From NCBI RefSeq assembly GCF_046484155.1, contig NZ_JAWOBT010000047.1, forward strand, positions 1-64,000: a stretch of DNA of 64,000 nt, in the 5' to 3' direction. The position numbers and the translations under genes are program-made. The DNA is from Alkalibacterium sp046484155. GTDB taxonomy: Bacteria; Bacillota; Bacilli; Lactobacillales; Carnobacteriaceae_A. Every line of letters starts with the position of its first letter. Position 1 is the stretch's first letter. The notes beneath the pieces are model-generated. The model did no database searches and had not been told where the DNA came from. It saw nothing but the letters and a program-made list of their open reading frames with translations. Below are positions 32,633 to 42,196 of the stretch, in pieces.

Positions 32633-34225
32633 TTGACTGAAAATAAAAATAATGAGTTAAATAAAGAAGTGAAAAGAAGAAGAACGTTTGCTATTATTTC
32701 CCACCCCGACGCGGGTAAAACAACGATTACCGAACAATTATTACTTTTCGGTGGCGCTATTAGAGAAGCCGGAACAGTTAAAGCAAAGAAATCTGGTAAA
32801 TTTGCAAAATCTGACTGGATGGAAATAGAGAAACAAAGAGGTATCTCTGTCACAAGTTCAGTTATGCAATTTGACTACGAAGACAAACGTATCAATATTT
32901 TAGACACTCCCGGACATGAAGATTTTTCCGAAGATACTTACCGTACATTAATGGCGGTGGATGCTGCTGTCATGGTCATTGATAGCGCAAAAGGTATAGA
33001 GGAACAGACTAAGAAATTATTTAAAGTTTGTCGTATGAGAGGCATTCCGATTTTCACTTTCATGAACAAGCTAGACAGAGATGGTAGAGAACCTTTAGAA
33101 CTCATAGAAGAATTGGAAGAAGTGTTGGAGATCGATGCTTATCCAATGAACTGGCCGATAGGATCTGGTAAAACCTTATTAGGACTATATGATTTATACC
33201 ACAATCGAATTGAAGCATTTAGACCTGAAGAATCAAATAAGGGCGAACGATTTATCCCGCTTAATTCAGAGGGGGAGATTGAAGGCGAACACAATATAAA
33301 AAAAGATAGCCTGTACAAGCAAGTGCTTGAAGAGGCTCTGCTTCTTAAAGAAGCGGGGAATGAGTTTTCTGAAGAAGCTATCGCCGCAGGGAAATTGACA
33401 CCTGTATTTTTTGGTTCTGCCTTAAATAATTTTGGCGTACAGACATTTTTGGAAACCTTCCTGCAATTTGCTCCCGAGCCATCTTCTCACAAAACAAGAG
33501 AGGGAGATACCGTTCTGCCTACAGAACCAACTTTTTCAGGATTCGTATTTAAAATACAAGCCAACATGGATCCGCGTCATCGAGATAGAATTGCGTTTTT
33601 AAGAATATGCTCCGGTAAATTTGAAAAAGGGATGGACGTGACATTATCACGTTCAGATAAAAAAATCCGACTCTCAAATTCAACTCAATTTATGGCTGAA
33701 AGTAGAGAAATTGTTACCGATGCTGTAGCAGGAGATATTATTGGCCTTTATGATACAGGTAATTTTCAAATAGGGGATACTTTATATGAAGGCAAAGATA
33801 AGATAGAATATCAAGAGTTGCCACAATTTACACCTGAACTATTTATGAAGGTTGAACCGAAAAACGTTATGAAGCAAAAATCATTTCATAAAGGGATCAA
33901 TCAACTTGTGCAAGAGGGTGCAATTCAACTCTATAAATCCTATCACACAGAAACCTATATTATCGGTGCTGTCGGGCAACTTCAATTCGAGGTTTTCGAA
34001 CATCGAATGCGAAATGAGTATAACTCGGAAGTCATTATGACTTCGATAGGTAACCGTATCGCCAGATGGGTCGATCCGGAACAATTGGATGAAAATATGG
34101 GGTCAAGTAGAAATATGCTTGTAAGAGATCGCTTCGATCAGCCGCTATTCTTATTTGAAAACCGGTTTGCTATGAGATGGTTCAGCGATAAATACCCAGA
34201 AGTCGAACTGACGTCATTATTATAA
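32633..34225 (+). CDS. prfC: Peptide chain release factor 3
   Basis: 530 aa translational GTPase that removes RF1/RF2 from the ribosome after termination. G1 SHPDAGKTTITEQLL, switch region EKQRGISVTSSVMQFDY, G3 DTPGHEDFSEDTYRTL and G4 MNKLDRDGREPLEL are all present, followed by the RF3-specific C-terminal domain (YHTETYIIGAVGQLQFEVFEHRM). TTG start with AAGG upstream. A strong terminator follows. Confidence 0.96.
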   Translation: MTENKNNELNKEVKRRRTFAIISHPDAGKTTITEQLLLFGGAIREAGTVKAKKSGKFAKSDWMEIEKQRGISVTSSVMQFDYEDKRINILDTPGHEDFSEDTYRTLMAVDAAVMVIDSAKGIEEQTKKLFKVCRMRGIPIFTFMNKLDRDGREPLELIEELEEVLEIDAYPMNWPIGSGKTLLGLYDLYHNRIEAFRPEESNKGERFIPLNSEGEIEGEHNIKKDSLYKQVLEEALLLKEAGNEFSEEAIAAGKLTPVFFGSALNNFGVQTFLETFLQFAPEPSSHKTREGDTVLPTEPTFSGFVFKIQANMDPRHRDRIAFLRICSGKFEKGMDVTLSRSDKKIRLSNSTQFMAESREIVTDAVAGDIIGLYDTGNFQIGDTLYEGKDKIEYQELPQFTPELFMKVEPKNVMKQKSFHKGINQLVQEGAIQLYKSYHTETYIIGAVGQLQFEVFEHRMRNEYNSEVIMTSIGNRIARWVDPEQLDENMGSSRNMLVRDRFDQPLFLFENRFAMRWFSDKYPEVELTSLL

Positions 34226-34236
34226 TAAATAAAAAA

Positions 34237-34289
34237 ACATTAACATTCAGGTTCAATACAATGAACCTGAGATGTTAATGTTTTTTTTG
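34237..34289. terminator. Terminator between prfC and clpE
   Basis: AACATTAACAT-CAGGTTCA pairs with TGAACCTG-ATGTTAATGTT, then T8. A-rich on the other side, so it may serve both convergent genes. Confidence 0.92.
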
Positions 34290-34346
34290 AATAAAGAATG
34301 AGCCGTTTGTTTGATGATTGAAATTTAATTGGATTAAGGACTGGAA

Positions 34347-36593
34347 TTAATCAGAACCCGTTTCTCCACTATCGTTACTTTGCATTTCACTAACAGATTT
34401 AGATGGGGATTTTTTAGTAATAACGATAGCATCATTTTCAACTGTTGCCAATATTTCTCCTGGTTCCGGATTGTTTAAATAAAATTCAGCGATTTTATCT
34501 TCAATTTGTTCTTCAATGACTCTTCTTAAAGGACGTGCTCCCATTTTAGGGTCATAACCCAAGTCAACCAGTTTTTCTTTTGCCTGCTGATCGACATTCA
34601 GCGTGATTTCGTGTTGGCTCAAAGCGTCATTGACATCGTCCAGCATCAAATCAACTATTTCCAGGAGGTTCTCCTTTGTAAGAGAGTTGAATTCTACGAT
34701 GCCATCAAAACGATTTAAAAATTCTGGCTTAAAGTAATCCTGAAGATGATTTAAAATAGAATGCTGTTCACCGCTAAGTTGCGCTCCAAAGCCTACACTT
34801 GATTCAACATTTGTTGTACCCGCATTACTTGTCATAATAATGATGGTTTCTTTAAAGTTAACTGTTCTTCCTTGAGCATCAGTTAAGCGTCCATCGTCTA
34901 AAACTTGTAAAAACATATGCAGAACATCCGGGTGAGCTTTCTCAACTTCGTCAACCAAGATTAAACTATACGGATTCCGTCTTATTTTTTCGGTTAATTG
35001 CCCTGCTTCTTCATACCCAACATATCCTGGCGGTGAACCAATGAGCTTAGACGTACTGTGTTTTTCCATGTATTCACTCATGTCTAAACGTACATAGGCA
35101 TCCTTGCTTCCAAATAATTCTAGGGCCAATGTCCTAGCCAACTCTGTTTTCCCTACACCTGTTGGACCTATAAACATAAATGATCCGATCGGACGGTTTT
35201 TCTGTCTTAATCCAATACGATTTCTACGAATCGCTCTTGCTACTTTATCAATAGCTTGATCTTGACCAATAACATGACGTCTAAGCGATTTGTTTAAATC
35301 TTTTAATTGTGTTTGTTCTTTCTCTTTTAATTCTCCAACAGGAATGCCTGTTTTAATTTCAATGATATTGATAATATCTTGTTCAGTTACTTCAGGTTGT
35401 TCAGACTGAGGCATCTGCTGATTGATCATTTCTTTGAATTTCGCTGCCTGGTCACGATAAAATGCCGCTTTTTCATAATCTTCTTGATCCAAAGCTGCCT
35501 GTTTGCTTTTTTCCGCCTCGCTTATTTTATCTTCCAAAGCTTTTGGATCAACAGACTGAATGGTCAAATTCTTTTTAGAACCTGATTCATCCATTAAATC
35601 AATGGCTTTGTCAGGCAGGAAACGGTCCTGGATATAGCGATGTGATAATTCAACCGCACTTTTTATCGCTTTGTCTGAATATTTAACATGATGATAATCT
35701 TCGTATTTCTTTTGAATGCCTTTTAAAATAGTCATGGTTTCTTCTAACGAAGGCTCGTTCACTCTGACTGGCTGTAACCGACGTTCCAACGCAGAGTCTT
35801 TTTCTATTCTTCTGTATTCATTTAGGGTCGTAGCACCAACCAGCTGCAGTTCGCCTGTGGCTAATGCGGGTTTCAAGATGTTACCAGCATCCATACTACT
35901 TCCTTCAGCAGTTCCGGCACCAACGATTTCATGCACTTCATCGATGAATAAGATGATATTATCATCTTCACTTAATTCATTCATCAACTGGTACATGCGT
36001 TCTTCAAATTGACCTCTAATACCTGTTCCTTGAACGAGGGAAGCGACATCTAGACGAATGACTTCCTTATCCTGGAGCTTTTGAGGGACGTCTCCGTTTA
36101 CTATTTTAAGAGCTAGACCTTCAACGATTGCTGTTTTACCAACACCAGCTTCTCCTATCAGCACCGGATTATTTTTTTTCCGTCTATTTAAAATTTCGAT
36201 GACGCGTTCGATTTCTTTATCGCGGCCGATTATTGGATCTATTTTCCCATCTTTAGCCAGTTGATTTAGATTAACACCATACTCACCAAGTAACCCACCG
36301 CGACCTCCGCCATGTCTGGGAGGTTGTTGGTTGTTCCCGGGGAATTGTTGAGTCGGCGGGATAGGCGGCTGTGCATTGGGGTTTTGTCTTTGCGATAATG
36401 CTCTAAACAGATCATCAAATTGATTAAATCCAAAGGGATCTTGATTGTTTCCTTGATTTAAACGTCCCTGCTGTTCCTGCTGTTTTAATTCACGATAACA
36501 TTTCTGACAAAGATCAATTTCTTGTTTGCGGCCATTGACGACTGTTGTTAAATGAATCGTGGCAGGTCGTTCTTTACAACGTTGACAAATCAT
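34347..36593 (-). CDS. clpE: ATP-dependent Clp protease ATP-binding subunit ClpE
   Basis: 748 aa HSP100 unfoldase that works with ClpP. The N-terminal zinc finger MICQRCKERPATIHL...DLCQKCY identifies ClpE. A Gln/Pro-rich linker (about 45-95) precedes AAA-1 with GEAGVGKTAIVEGLA, then a UVR region (ALDQEDYEKAAFYRDQAAKF, about 375-395), then AAA-2 with GPTGVGKTELARTLA and SSPGYVGYEE-like SPPGYVGYEEAG. I chose the ATG complementary to 36591-36593, because GAAAGGATG precedes it and the family starts there. Control by CtsR is indicated by two boxes at the promoter. Confidence 0.95.
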   Translation of the reverse strand: MICQRCKERPATIHLTTVVNGRKQEIDLCQKCYRELKQQEQQGRLNQGNNQDPFGFNQFDDLFRALSQRQNPNAQPPIPPTQQFPGNNQQPPRHGGGRGGLLGEYGVNLNQLAKDGKIDPIIGRDKEIERVIEILNRRKKNNPVLIGEAGVGKTAIVEGLALKIVNGDVPQKLQDKEVIRLDVASLVQGTGIRGQFEERMYQLMNELSEDDNIILFIDEVHEIVGAGTAEGSSMDAGNILKPALATGELQLVGATTLNEYRRIEKDSALERRLQPVRVNEPSLEETMTILKGIQKKYEDYHHVKYSDKAIKSAVELSHRYIQDRFLPDKAIDLMDESGSKKNLTIQSVDPKALEDKISEAEKSKQAALDQEDYEKAAFYRDQAAKFKEMINQQMPQSEQPEVTEQDIINIIEIKTGIPVGELKEKEQTQLKDLNKSLRRHVIGQDQAIDKVARAIRRNRIGLRQKNRPIGSFMFIGPTGVGKTELARTLALELFGSKDAYVRLDMSEYMEKHSTSKLIGSPPGYVGYEEAGQLTEKIRRNPYSLILVDEVEKAHPDVLHMFLQVLDDGRLTDAQGRTVNFKETIIIMTSNAGTTNVESSVGFGAQLSGEQHSILNHLQDYFKPEFLNRFDGIVEFNSLTKENLLEIVDLMLDDVNDALSQHEITLNVDQQAKEKLVDLGYDPKMGARPLRRVIEEQIEDKIAEFYLNNPEPGEILATVENDAIVITKKSPSKSVSEMQSNDSGETGSD

Positions 36594-36696
36594 TGTATAT
36601 AACATCCTTTCATTCATATTTTAATTTTATTATACTCGTAATTTTGTCAAAGGTCAGTTCAAAACGGTTGAGGATATAAATATATAGGCCATTTAT

Positions 36697-36753
36697 CTGA
36701 CCAATATTGACCTTTAATAATTATATTATACATTGACCAATTTTGACTTTCAA
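36697..36753 (-). promoter_or_regulatory. clpE promoter with two CtsR operators
   Basis: On the minus strand: -35 TTGAAA (complement of 36748-36753), 17 bp, TATAAT (complement of 36725-36730). One CtsR-like box, AGTCAAA-ATT-GGTCAAT (36732-36748), fills the spacer. A second, GGTCAAT-ATT-GGTCAG (36697-36713), lies just downstream of the -10. Both fit the tandem heptad RGTCAAA-N3-RGTCAAA. Confidence 0.88.
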
Positions 36754-36883
36754 GTACTAAATAGGTGGACTGAGAAAAAATAGTTGTAGGTAAAGGAGAA
36801 AAATGGTAATCTGTTAGAGAAGAAAGAATAAAATGGAGGTTTCCTGGGAAAGTACTGTCCAAAAGATATAATCCCATAAAGCG

Positions 36884-36912
36884 TTGACATTTTATTCCTT
36901 TCGATAAAAAAT
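36884..36912 (+). promoter_or_regulatory. ptsHI promoter
   Basis: Perfect TTGACA (36884-36889), 17 bp, AAAAAT (36907-36912). A TATAAT at 36867-36872 without a -35 may be a second start. The rest of the 344-base clpE-ptsH gap holds the clpE promoter and no other convincing gene. Confidence 0.5.
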
Positions 36913-36937
36913 ACTTTATTTAAAAGGAGAAATTCAA

Positions 36938-37204
36938 ATGGAAAAAAGAGAATACACAATCATTGCAGAAACAGGGATTCATGCTAGACCAGCTACTTTA
37001 TTGGTTCAACAAGCTAGCAAATTCAACTCAGATATCACTCTAGAATATAAAGGTAAATCTGTTAATTTGAAATCAATCATGGGAGTTATGTCTCTTGGTG
37101 TTGGTAAAGGTGCAGAAGTTTCAATTACTGCCGATGGCGCTGACGAAAAAGAAGCTATTGAAGGAATTGAAGGAACAATAAAAAATGAGGGAATGGCTGA
37201 ATAA
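36938..37204 (+). CDS. ptsH: Phosphocarrier protein HPr
   Basis: 88 aa. It passes phosphate from enzyme I to the sugar-specific EIIA domains. The active His15 lies in TGIHARPATLLVQ. The regulatory Ser46 lies in VNLKSIMGVMSLGV, the site of HPr kinase used in CcpA catabolite control. AAAAGGAGAA precedes the ATG. The stop overlaps the ptsI start by one base. Confidence 0.98.
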   Translation: MEKREYTIIAETGIHARPATLLVQQASKFNSDITLEYKGKSVNLKSIMGVMSLGVGKGAEVSITADGADEKEAIEGIEGTIKNEGMAE

Positions 37205-38928
37205 TGACTTTAAAAGTATCCGGGATTGCAGCAAGTGATGGAATCGCTCACGCAAAAGCTTACTTACTAGTTGAACCAGATTTAACTATTGAAAAAATCG
37301 AGATCTCTGATACTGATTCTGAGATGACTCGTTTAGCAGAAGCTATGGATAAAGCTAAAGAACAATTAACTAAAGTCAGAGCTATTGCTGCTAAGTCATT
37401 AGGTGAAGATGAAGCGCAAGTTTTTGATGCTCATATTATGGTATTATCAGATCCAGATTTAATAGATCAGGCAAAAGCAGTGATCGATAGCGAAAATGTT
37501 AATGCTGAATTTGCTTTCAAACAAGTGACTGATACGTTCATTACAATGTTTGAGGGAATGGAAGATAATGCTTATATGCAAGAGCGCGCTGCTGATATCC
37601 GTGATGTCAGAAAACGTGTACTAGCTAATCTGTTAAATGTTACCTTACCATCTCCAGCAACAATTGAAGAAGAAGTTATCATTATTGCAGAAGATTTAAC
37701 ACCAAGTGATACAGCCCAACTGAATAAAAAATATGTTAAAGCTTTTGTAACAAATGTCGGAGGTCGAACATCTCATTCTGCAATCATGGCTAGATCATTG
37801 GAAATTCCAGCAATCGTTGGAACGAAAGATATCACAGAGCGAGTATCTGAAAATGATATGTTGATCGTAGATGGTTTAGAAGGCGATGTTTACATCAACC
37901 CTTCTGAAGACGAGATTTCAGCTTTCAATAAGAAAGCTAAAGAACATGATGAATTGAAAAAAGAATGGGATCAATTATTAAACGAGCCTAGTGTCACTAA
38001 AGATGGCAAACATGTCGAGTTAGCTGCGAATATTGGTACACCAAAAGATTTAGAAAGTGTTAAAAACAATGGTGGAGAAGCTATTGGTTTGTACCGTACA
38101 GAATTCTTGTATATGGATTCTACGGAACTACCAACAGAAGAAGACCAATATAAGGCATATAAACAGGTATTAGAAGGTATGGGTGATAAGCCGGTTGTTG
38201 TGAGAACAATGGACATTGGCGGAGATAAAGAGCTCCCATATTTGAAATTACCAAAAGAAATGAATCCATTTTTAGGTTATCGCGCTATTCGAGTTAGTTT
38301 AGACCAAGATTCTATTTTCAGAACACAATTAAGAGCTCTACTGCGTGCCTCAGTTCACGGATCATTACGTATTATGTTCCCGATGATCGCTACGTTGCCA
38401 GAGTTTAGAGAAGCTAAAGCTATGCTAGAAGAAGAGAAAGCCTTGTTGCTTAAAAAAGGGATCAAGGTAGCTGATTCTATTGAAGTAGGAATCATGATTG
38501 AGATCCCTGCTGCTGCAGTATTAGCGGATCAATTTGCTAAAGAAGTTGACTTTTTCAGTATCGGAACAAATGATTTAATTCAATATACTATGGCTGCAGA
38601 TAGAATGAACGAACGTGTTTCTTATCTGTATCAACCATATAACCCTTCAATCTTACGCCTTGTAAAAATGGTCATAGATGCAGCGCACAAAGAAGGCAAA
38701 TGGGCAGGTATGTGTGGAGAAATGGCTGGAGATCAAATCGCAGTCCCTCTGTTAGTAGGACTAGGATTAGATGAATTTTCTATGAGTGCAACAAGCATTC
38801 TTAAAACAAGAAGCTTACTCAAAACATTGGATTCTAATAAGATGAAAGAATTGTCTGAAAAAGCTCTATCCGAATGCACAACTGTGGATGAAGTTATTGA
38901 ATTAGTTAATCAATATGTAGAAAATTAA
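37204..38928 (+). CDS. ptsI: Phosphoenolpyruvate-protein phosphotransferase (enzyme I)
   Basis: 574 aa. It takes phosphate from PEP and gives it to HPr. The phospho-His191 is in GGRTSHSAIMARSLEIPAIVG. The PEP-binding barrel has GLYRTEFLYMD, RTMDIGGDKELPYL, DFFSIGTNDLIQYTMAADR and GMCGEMAGD with the catalytic Cys. It is translationally coupled to ptsH (TAATG), and the pair ends in a terminator. Confidence 0.98.
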   Translation: MTLKVSGIAASDGIAHAKAYLLVEPDLTIEKIEISDTDSEMTRLAEAMDKAKEQLTKVRAIAAKSLGEDEAQVFDAHIMVLSDPDLIDQAKAVIDSENVNAEFAFKQVTDTFITMFEGMEDNAYMQERAADIRDVRKRVLANLLNVTLPSPATIEEEVIIIAEDLTPSDTAQLNKKYVKAFVTNVGGRTSHSAIMARSLEIPAIVGTKDITERVSENDMLIVDGLEGDVYINPSEDEISAFNKKAKEHDELKKEWDQLLNEPSVTKDGKHVELAANIGTPKDLESVKNNGGEAIGLYRTEFLYMDSTELPTEEDQYKAYKQVLEGMGDKPVVVRTMDIGGDKELPYLKLPKEMNPFLGYRAIRVSLDQDSIFRTQLRALLRASVHGSLRIMFPMIATLPEFREAKAMLEEEKALLLKKGIKVADSIEVGIMIEIPAAAVLADQFAKEVDFFSIGTNDLIQYTMAADRMNERVSYLYQPYNPSILRLVKMVIDAAHKEGKWAGMCGEMAGDQIAVPLLVGLGLDEFSMSATSILKTRSLLKTLDSNKMKELSEKALSECTTVDEVIELVNQYVEN

Positions 38929-38933
38929 TTAAG

Positions 38934-38969
38934 AAGATTGAGTCCTCTTCGGGCTCAATCTTTTTTTTT
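38934..38969 (+). terminator. Terminator after ptsI
   Basis: AAGATTGAGTCC pairs with GGGCTCAATCTT, then a run of nine T. Confidence 0.92.
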
Positions 38970-38995
38970 ACCAATCTTTTTTTAGGAGTGAAAAA

Positions 38996-39865
38996 ATGAG
39001 GAAAATAGGATTTATTGGTACAGGCGTGATGGGGAAATCAATTATAGGTCATCTGTTAGACAATAATTATACGGTAACCATATATAACCGGACAAAATAT
39101 AAAGCTGAAACGCTCATAAGAAAAGGTGCAATATGGAGAGACTCACCGAGTAAGGTTGCTGATGAATCAGATGTGATATTTACCATGGTCGGCTATCCTT
39201 CTGATGTAGAAGATGTGTATTATGGTAAATCGGGTATCTTTGAAGCGGATATATCAGATAAAGTACTTATCGACTTAACGACCAGCACCCCGTCAATGGC
39301 TGGGAAAATAAGCCTGACAGCGTTACAACACAATGCTAGAGCATTGGATGCGCCAGTGTCCGGTGGAGACTTAGGCGCCAAGAATGGAACGCTAACGGTG
39401 ATGGTAGGTGGGGAACAGGAAACCTATGAGTCAATAAAAAGTCTCTTTAATCTTTTCTCATCCTCGCTTGAGCTTCATGGACCAGCTGGTAGTGGCCAAC
39501 ATACAAAAATGGCGAACCAGATTATGGTGGCGGGAACAATGACGGGTTTAACAGAAATGCTGGTATATGCTGAAAAAGCTGGATTAAATCTTGAAAAAGT
39601 AATCAAGACAGTAGGTGGAGGAGCAGCCGGGAACTGGTCATTAGAAAATTATGCTCCGAGAATTCTAAAGGAAAATTATTCACCTGGTTTTTTTGTTAAA
39701 CATTTTATTAAAGATTTAACTATAGCCTTGGAGGAAGCTGAAAAGATGCAGCTGAATTTACCCTCAACGAGACTAGCTAAAGAACTTTATGATCAATTGA
39801 GTCAAGCTGGATATGATGATGCCGGGACTCAAGCGTTAATCAAATTGTGGTGGGACGTTGAGTAA
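38996..39865 (+). CDS. NAD(P)-dependent beta-hydroxyacid dehydrogenase
   Basis: 289 aa. The N-terminal Rossmann motif IGFIGTGVMGKSIIGHLL (GxGxxG) and the family signature LDAPVSGGDLGAKNGTLTVMVGG are present; GPAGSGQHTKMANQI carries the catalytic Lys region. It belongs to the 3-hydroxyisobutyrate / tartronate semialdehyde / GlyR group, and the substrate cannot be fixed. AGGAGTG precedes the ATG. It is convergent with the aminotransferase gene. Confidence 0.92.
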   Translation: MRKIGFIGTGVMGKSIIGHLLDNNYTVTIYNRTKYKAETLIRKGAIWRDSPSKVADESDVIFTMVGYPSDVEDVYYGKSGIFEADISDKVLIDLTTSTPSMAGKISLTALQHNARALDAPVSGGDLGAKNGTLTVMVGGEQETYESIKSLFNLFSSSLELHGPAGSGQHTKMANQIMVAGTMTGLTEMLVYAEKAGLNLEKVIKTVGGGAAGNWSLENYAPRILKENYSPGFFVKHFIKDLTIALEEAEKMQLNLPSTRLAKELYDQLSQAGYDDAGTQALIKLWWDVE

Positions 39866-39890
39866 TAGAGTGTCCAGCTAGTCGTTATAA

Positions 39891-39939
39891 AATAAGAGAA
39901 TCACCGGTATGTTTATCCGGTGATTCTCTTATTATTTTT
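39891..39939. terminator. Bidirectional terminator
   Basis: AATAAGAGAATCACCGG pairs with CCGGTGATTCTCTTATT, between convergent genes. Confidence 0.92.
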
Positions 39940-39942
39940 GGA

Positions 39943-41127
39943 CTATTGTTCACGTAAGTCGGTTACATATTGAGCAAGGCGATCCATAGCTATTTCTATG
40001 TCTTTCAAGCTGGAAGCATAACTGATTCTGAAATAGCCTTCTCCTGCATCGCCGAAAGCGTCTCCTGGAATCATGGCAACCTTGAAATGTTTCGCGAATT
40101 CATAACAAAAATCATAGCTTGTCATCGGCAGGTCTTTAGGTAAAGAAGCAAAGACATAGAATGCTCCTTTGGGTTCAGTAAAGGTTAAATTCAATTCTCG
40201 TAAAGCCTGTGTAACGGTATTACGACGTTTTTTATAAGCTTGCTTCATGGGAAGAGCATCGTTGATGCCATGGGTCAAGGCTTCGATTCCAGCATATTGT
40301 GTGATACTTGAGGCGCTTGTAACAAGCGCCTGATGTGTTTTTAAAAGTTCAGTTGTCAAACTTTCCGGTGCAAAAATCAGACCCAAGCGCCAGCCTGTCA
40401 TAGCGTGAGATTTAGAAAGGCCATTGATCACGATGGTTTGACTTCTTAAATACTCTCCAAGTGAGACATGGATCTGATCATAGACAAGTTCACTGTAGAT
40501 CTCGTCACTTATAACCAGCATATCAGGATAGGTTGAGAGTGTTTGTGCTAAGCTAATAACATCGTCTTTAGTCCAAGTGACACCAGTAGGGTTATTTGGA
40601 TAATTCAAGATAATGGCTTTAGGTATCTTATCTAGATTTTGAATAGCTTTGTCTATCGTATCAGAGGTGATTAAAAAGTCAGTTTCAGAAGTGTCTATAT
40701 AAATCGGTGTTGCCTGGCTCATTCTCACTAGAGAATCATAGAGAGAAAAAAATGGAGAAGGGATTAAAACATAGTCTCCAGGATTAAGAATCGTAAATAA
40801 AGAAGTGGCTAACGCTTCGGTAGCTCCAACTGTAGCAATTACTTCAGTCTGCGGATCGTATTTAAGGTTGTATTTAATCTCTACAAATTTCGATGCAGCT
40901 TCTCTGAGTTTAATGTCTCCGGCCGTACTGGTGTAGAAGGAAAAATCAGAATCGATTGCTTCTTTGGCAGCATCTTTAACGTGCTGTGGTGTCGGAAAGT
41001 CTGGTTGTCCAAGGGTTAATCGTATCAAGGGCTCAAAAGCAGAGACATGGTCATCGAATTGTCTTATTTTAGAAATATTCAAAGCTCTTATTTCATGATT
41101 GAAAATATAAGTGGGTATATGTGTCAA
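39943..41127 (-). CDS. Class I/II PLP-dependent aminotransferase (PatA-like)
   Basis: 394 aa. The PLP lysine is in INGLSKSHAMTGWRLG (SKxxxxxGxR). LNYPNNPTGVTW gives the conserved Asn and VISDEIYSELVYD the Asp contacting PLP. It is closest to PatA-type N-acetyl-LL-diaminopimelate or aromatic aminotransferases of Lactobacillales; the specificity is uncertain. A TTG start is chosen, seven bases after AGGAGGAGAACCC; no better start lies upstream. Confidence 0.92.
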   Translation of the reverse strand: MTHIPTYIFNHEIRALNISKIRQFDDHVSAFEPLIRLTLGQPDFPTPQHVKDAAKEAIDSDFSFYTSTAGDIKLREAASKFVEIKYNLKYDPQTEVIATVGATEALATSLFTILNPGDYVLIPSPFFSLYDSLVRMSQATPIYIDTSETDFLITSDTIDKAIQNLDKIPKAIILNYPNNPTGVTWTKDDVISLAQTLSTYPDMLVISDEIYSELVYDQIHVSLGEYLRSQTIVINGLSKSHAMTGWRLGLIFAPESLTTELLKTHQALVTSASSITQYAGIEALTHGINDALPMKQAYKKRRNTVTQALRELNLTFTEPKGAFYVFASLPKDLPMTSYDFCYEFAKHFKVAMIPGDAFGDAGEGYFRISYASSLKDIEIAMDRLAQYVTDLREQ

Positions 41128-41309
41128 GGGTTCTCCTCCTATTTTAAATTAGTTTACCATAATTTTCACAAATAAATGATAGTGAATTCGAATAACGAAG
41201 TCAAGAATGACAATAAATCCTTAAATCGTATTGCATCTAATGTAATTCGAGCTGAAATCTGTTAGAATAAAAAAGTGAAGAGACAAAAGAATAAGAAAGG
41301 GGAAAACAA

Positions 41310-41561
41310 ATGAAACCATCCCAACTTATACCAATTATCAGACGTTTAGAAGCAATGCGTGAAGATCAATCGGAAGAAGTGCAAGTTAGACGTTTTGAGA
41401 GTGACGGTGTTGAAAAATGTATCGTGCGTTATGATGGTAAGTCTAAAATGTTCGAACTTGAAGATCGTACAGCTCAGCAAACATATGAATTCGATAATAT
41501 TGATTATGTGGCTGTTGAAATACTCGAATTAGTCGAACCTGCTTCATCTACCGAAGAGTAA
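41310..41561 (+). CDS. ykuJ: YkuJ family protein
   Basis: 83 aa cytoplasmic protein. The compact sequence VQVRRFESDGVEKCIVRYDGKSKMFELED matches the conserved YkuJ core. Function unknown. AAAGGGGAAAAC precedes the ATG. It has its own terminator. In Lactobacillales ykuJ often neighbours the patA aminotransferase, as here in the divergent orientation. Confidence 0.9.
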   Translation: MKPSQLIPIIRRLEAMREDQSEEVQVRRFESDGVEKCIVRYDGKSKMFELEDRTAQQTYEFDNIDYVAVEILELVEPASSTEE

Positions 41562-41603
41562 GGAGTGCACAAAAGGAAGTGCTTTGTGTGCTTCCTTTTT
41601 TTT
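41560..41603 (+). terminator. Terminator after ykuJ
   Basis: AAGGAGTGCACAAA pairs with TTTGTGTGCTTCCTT, then T. Confidence 0.88.
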
Positions 41604-41650
41604 AGAAAATCCCCTTTCGTGCATTGAAATAATAGTTTAGGAGGGAAATA

Positions 41651-42196
41651 ATGCTGAGTAGTTTTAAGCCCACGTGGATGGTTGAATCCATATACCAAAT
41701 TACTCCAGAGCAATTAAAAAGTGCCAACATAAAAGCTATATTGACAGATTTAGACAATACGCTAATTGCCTGGAATAATCCAGAAGCAACTGAAGAAACT
41801 ATTCGATGGATCAAACTAATGAAAAAAAATGATATCAAAGTTGTTATTCTTTCAAATAACTCCAATAAAAGAGTGAAAAAAGTAGCGAGTATACTGGAAT
41901 TAGATTTTATACCAAATGCATTGAAACCATTAACGATAGGCTTTAAAAAAGCTATTAAAAAGTATTCTTTCCCAAGAGAAGAATGGCTGATGGTCGGAGA
42001 TCAGGTTATAACGGATATAAAAGGCGCAAATAACGCGGGATTCAAAAGTGTATTAGTTAAACCTATCTTAGATTCCGATGCATGGAATACACGATTAAAC
42101 AGATTCGTAGAATTGAAAATAATGAATTATTTAATAAAAAAAGATTCAGAAATGAAATGGAGAGATACGATACATGGCAGACGAATTAATGAATAA
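41651..42196 (+). CDS. yqeG: YqeG family HAD IIIA-type phosphatase
   Basis: 181 aa. HAD motif I is LTDLDNTLIAW (DxDxT variant), motif II VVILSNNS, and motif III/IV is K...MVGDQVITDIKGANNAG. The substrate is unproven; it is conserved as the first gene of the ribosome-assembly cluster. TAGGAGGGAAATA precedes the ATG. It overlaps yqeH by 23 bases. Confidence 0.95.
   Translation: MLSSFKPTWMVESIYQITPEQLKSANIKAILTDLDNTLIAWNNPEATEETIRWIKLMKKNDIKVVILSNNSNKRVKKVASILELDFIPNALKPLTIGFKKAIKKYSFPREEWLMVGDQVITDIKGANNAGFKSVLVKPILDSDAWNTRLNRFVELKIMNYLIKKDSEMKWRDTIHGRRINE

Noticed and set aside
36835..36873. Twelve-codon leader frame before ptsH
   Set aside because: It starts at ATG near 36833 without a good Shine-Dalgarno and has no regulatory codon pattern.
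36879..36893. Possible CcpA cre site at the ptsH -35
   Set aside because: The right half (GCGTTGACA) fits, but the first three consensus positions mismatch, so I do not call it.
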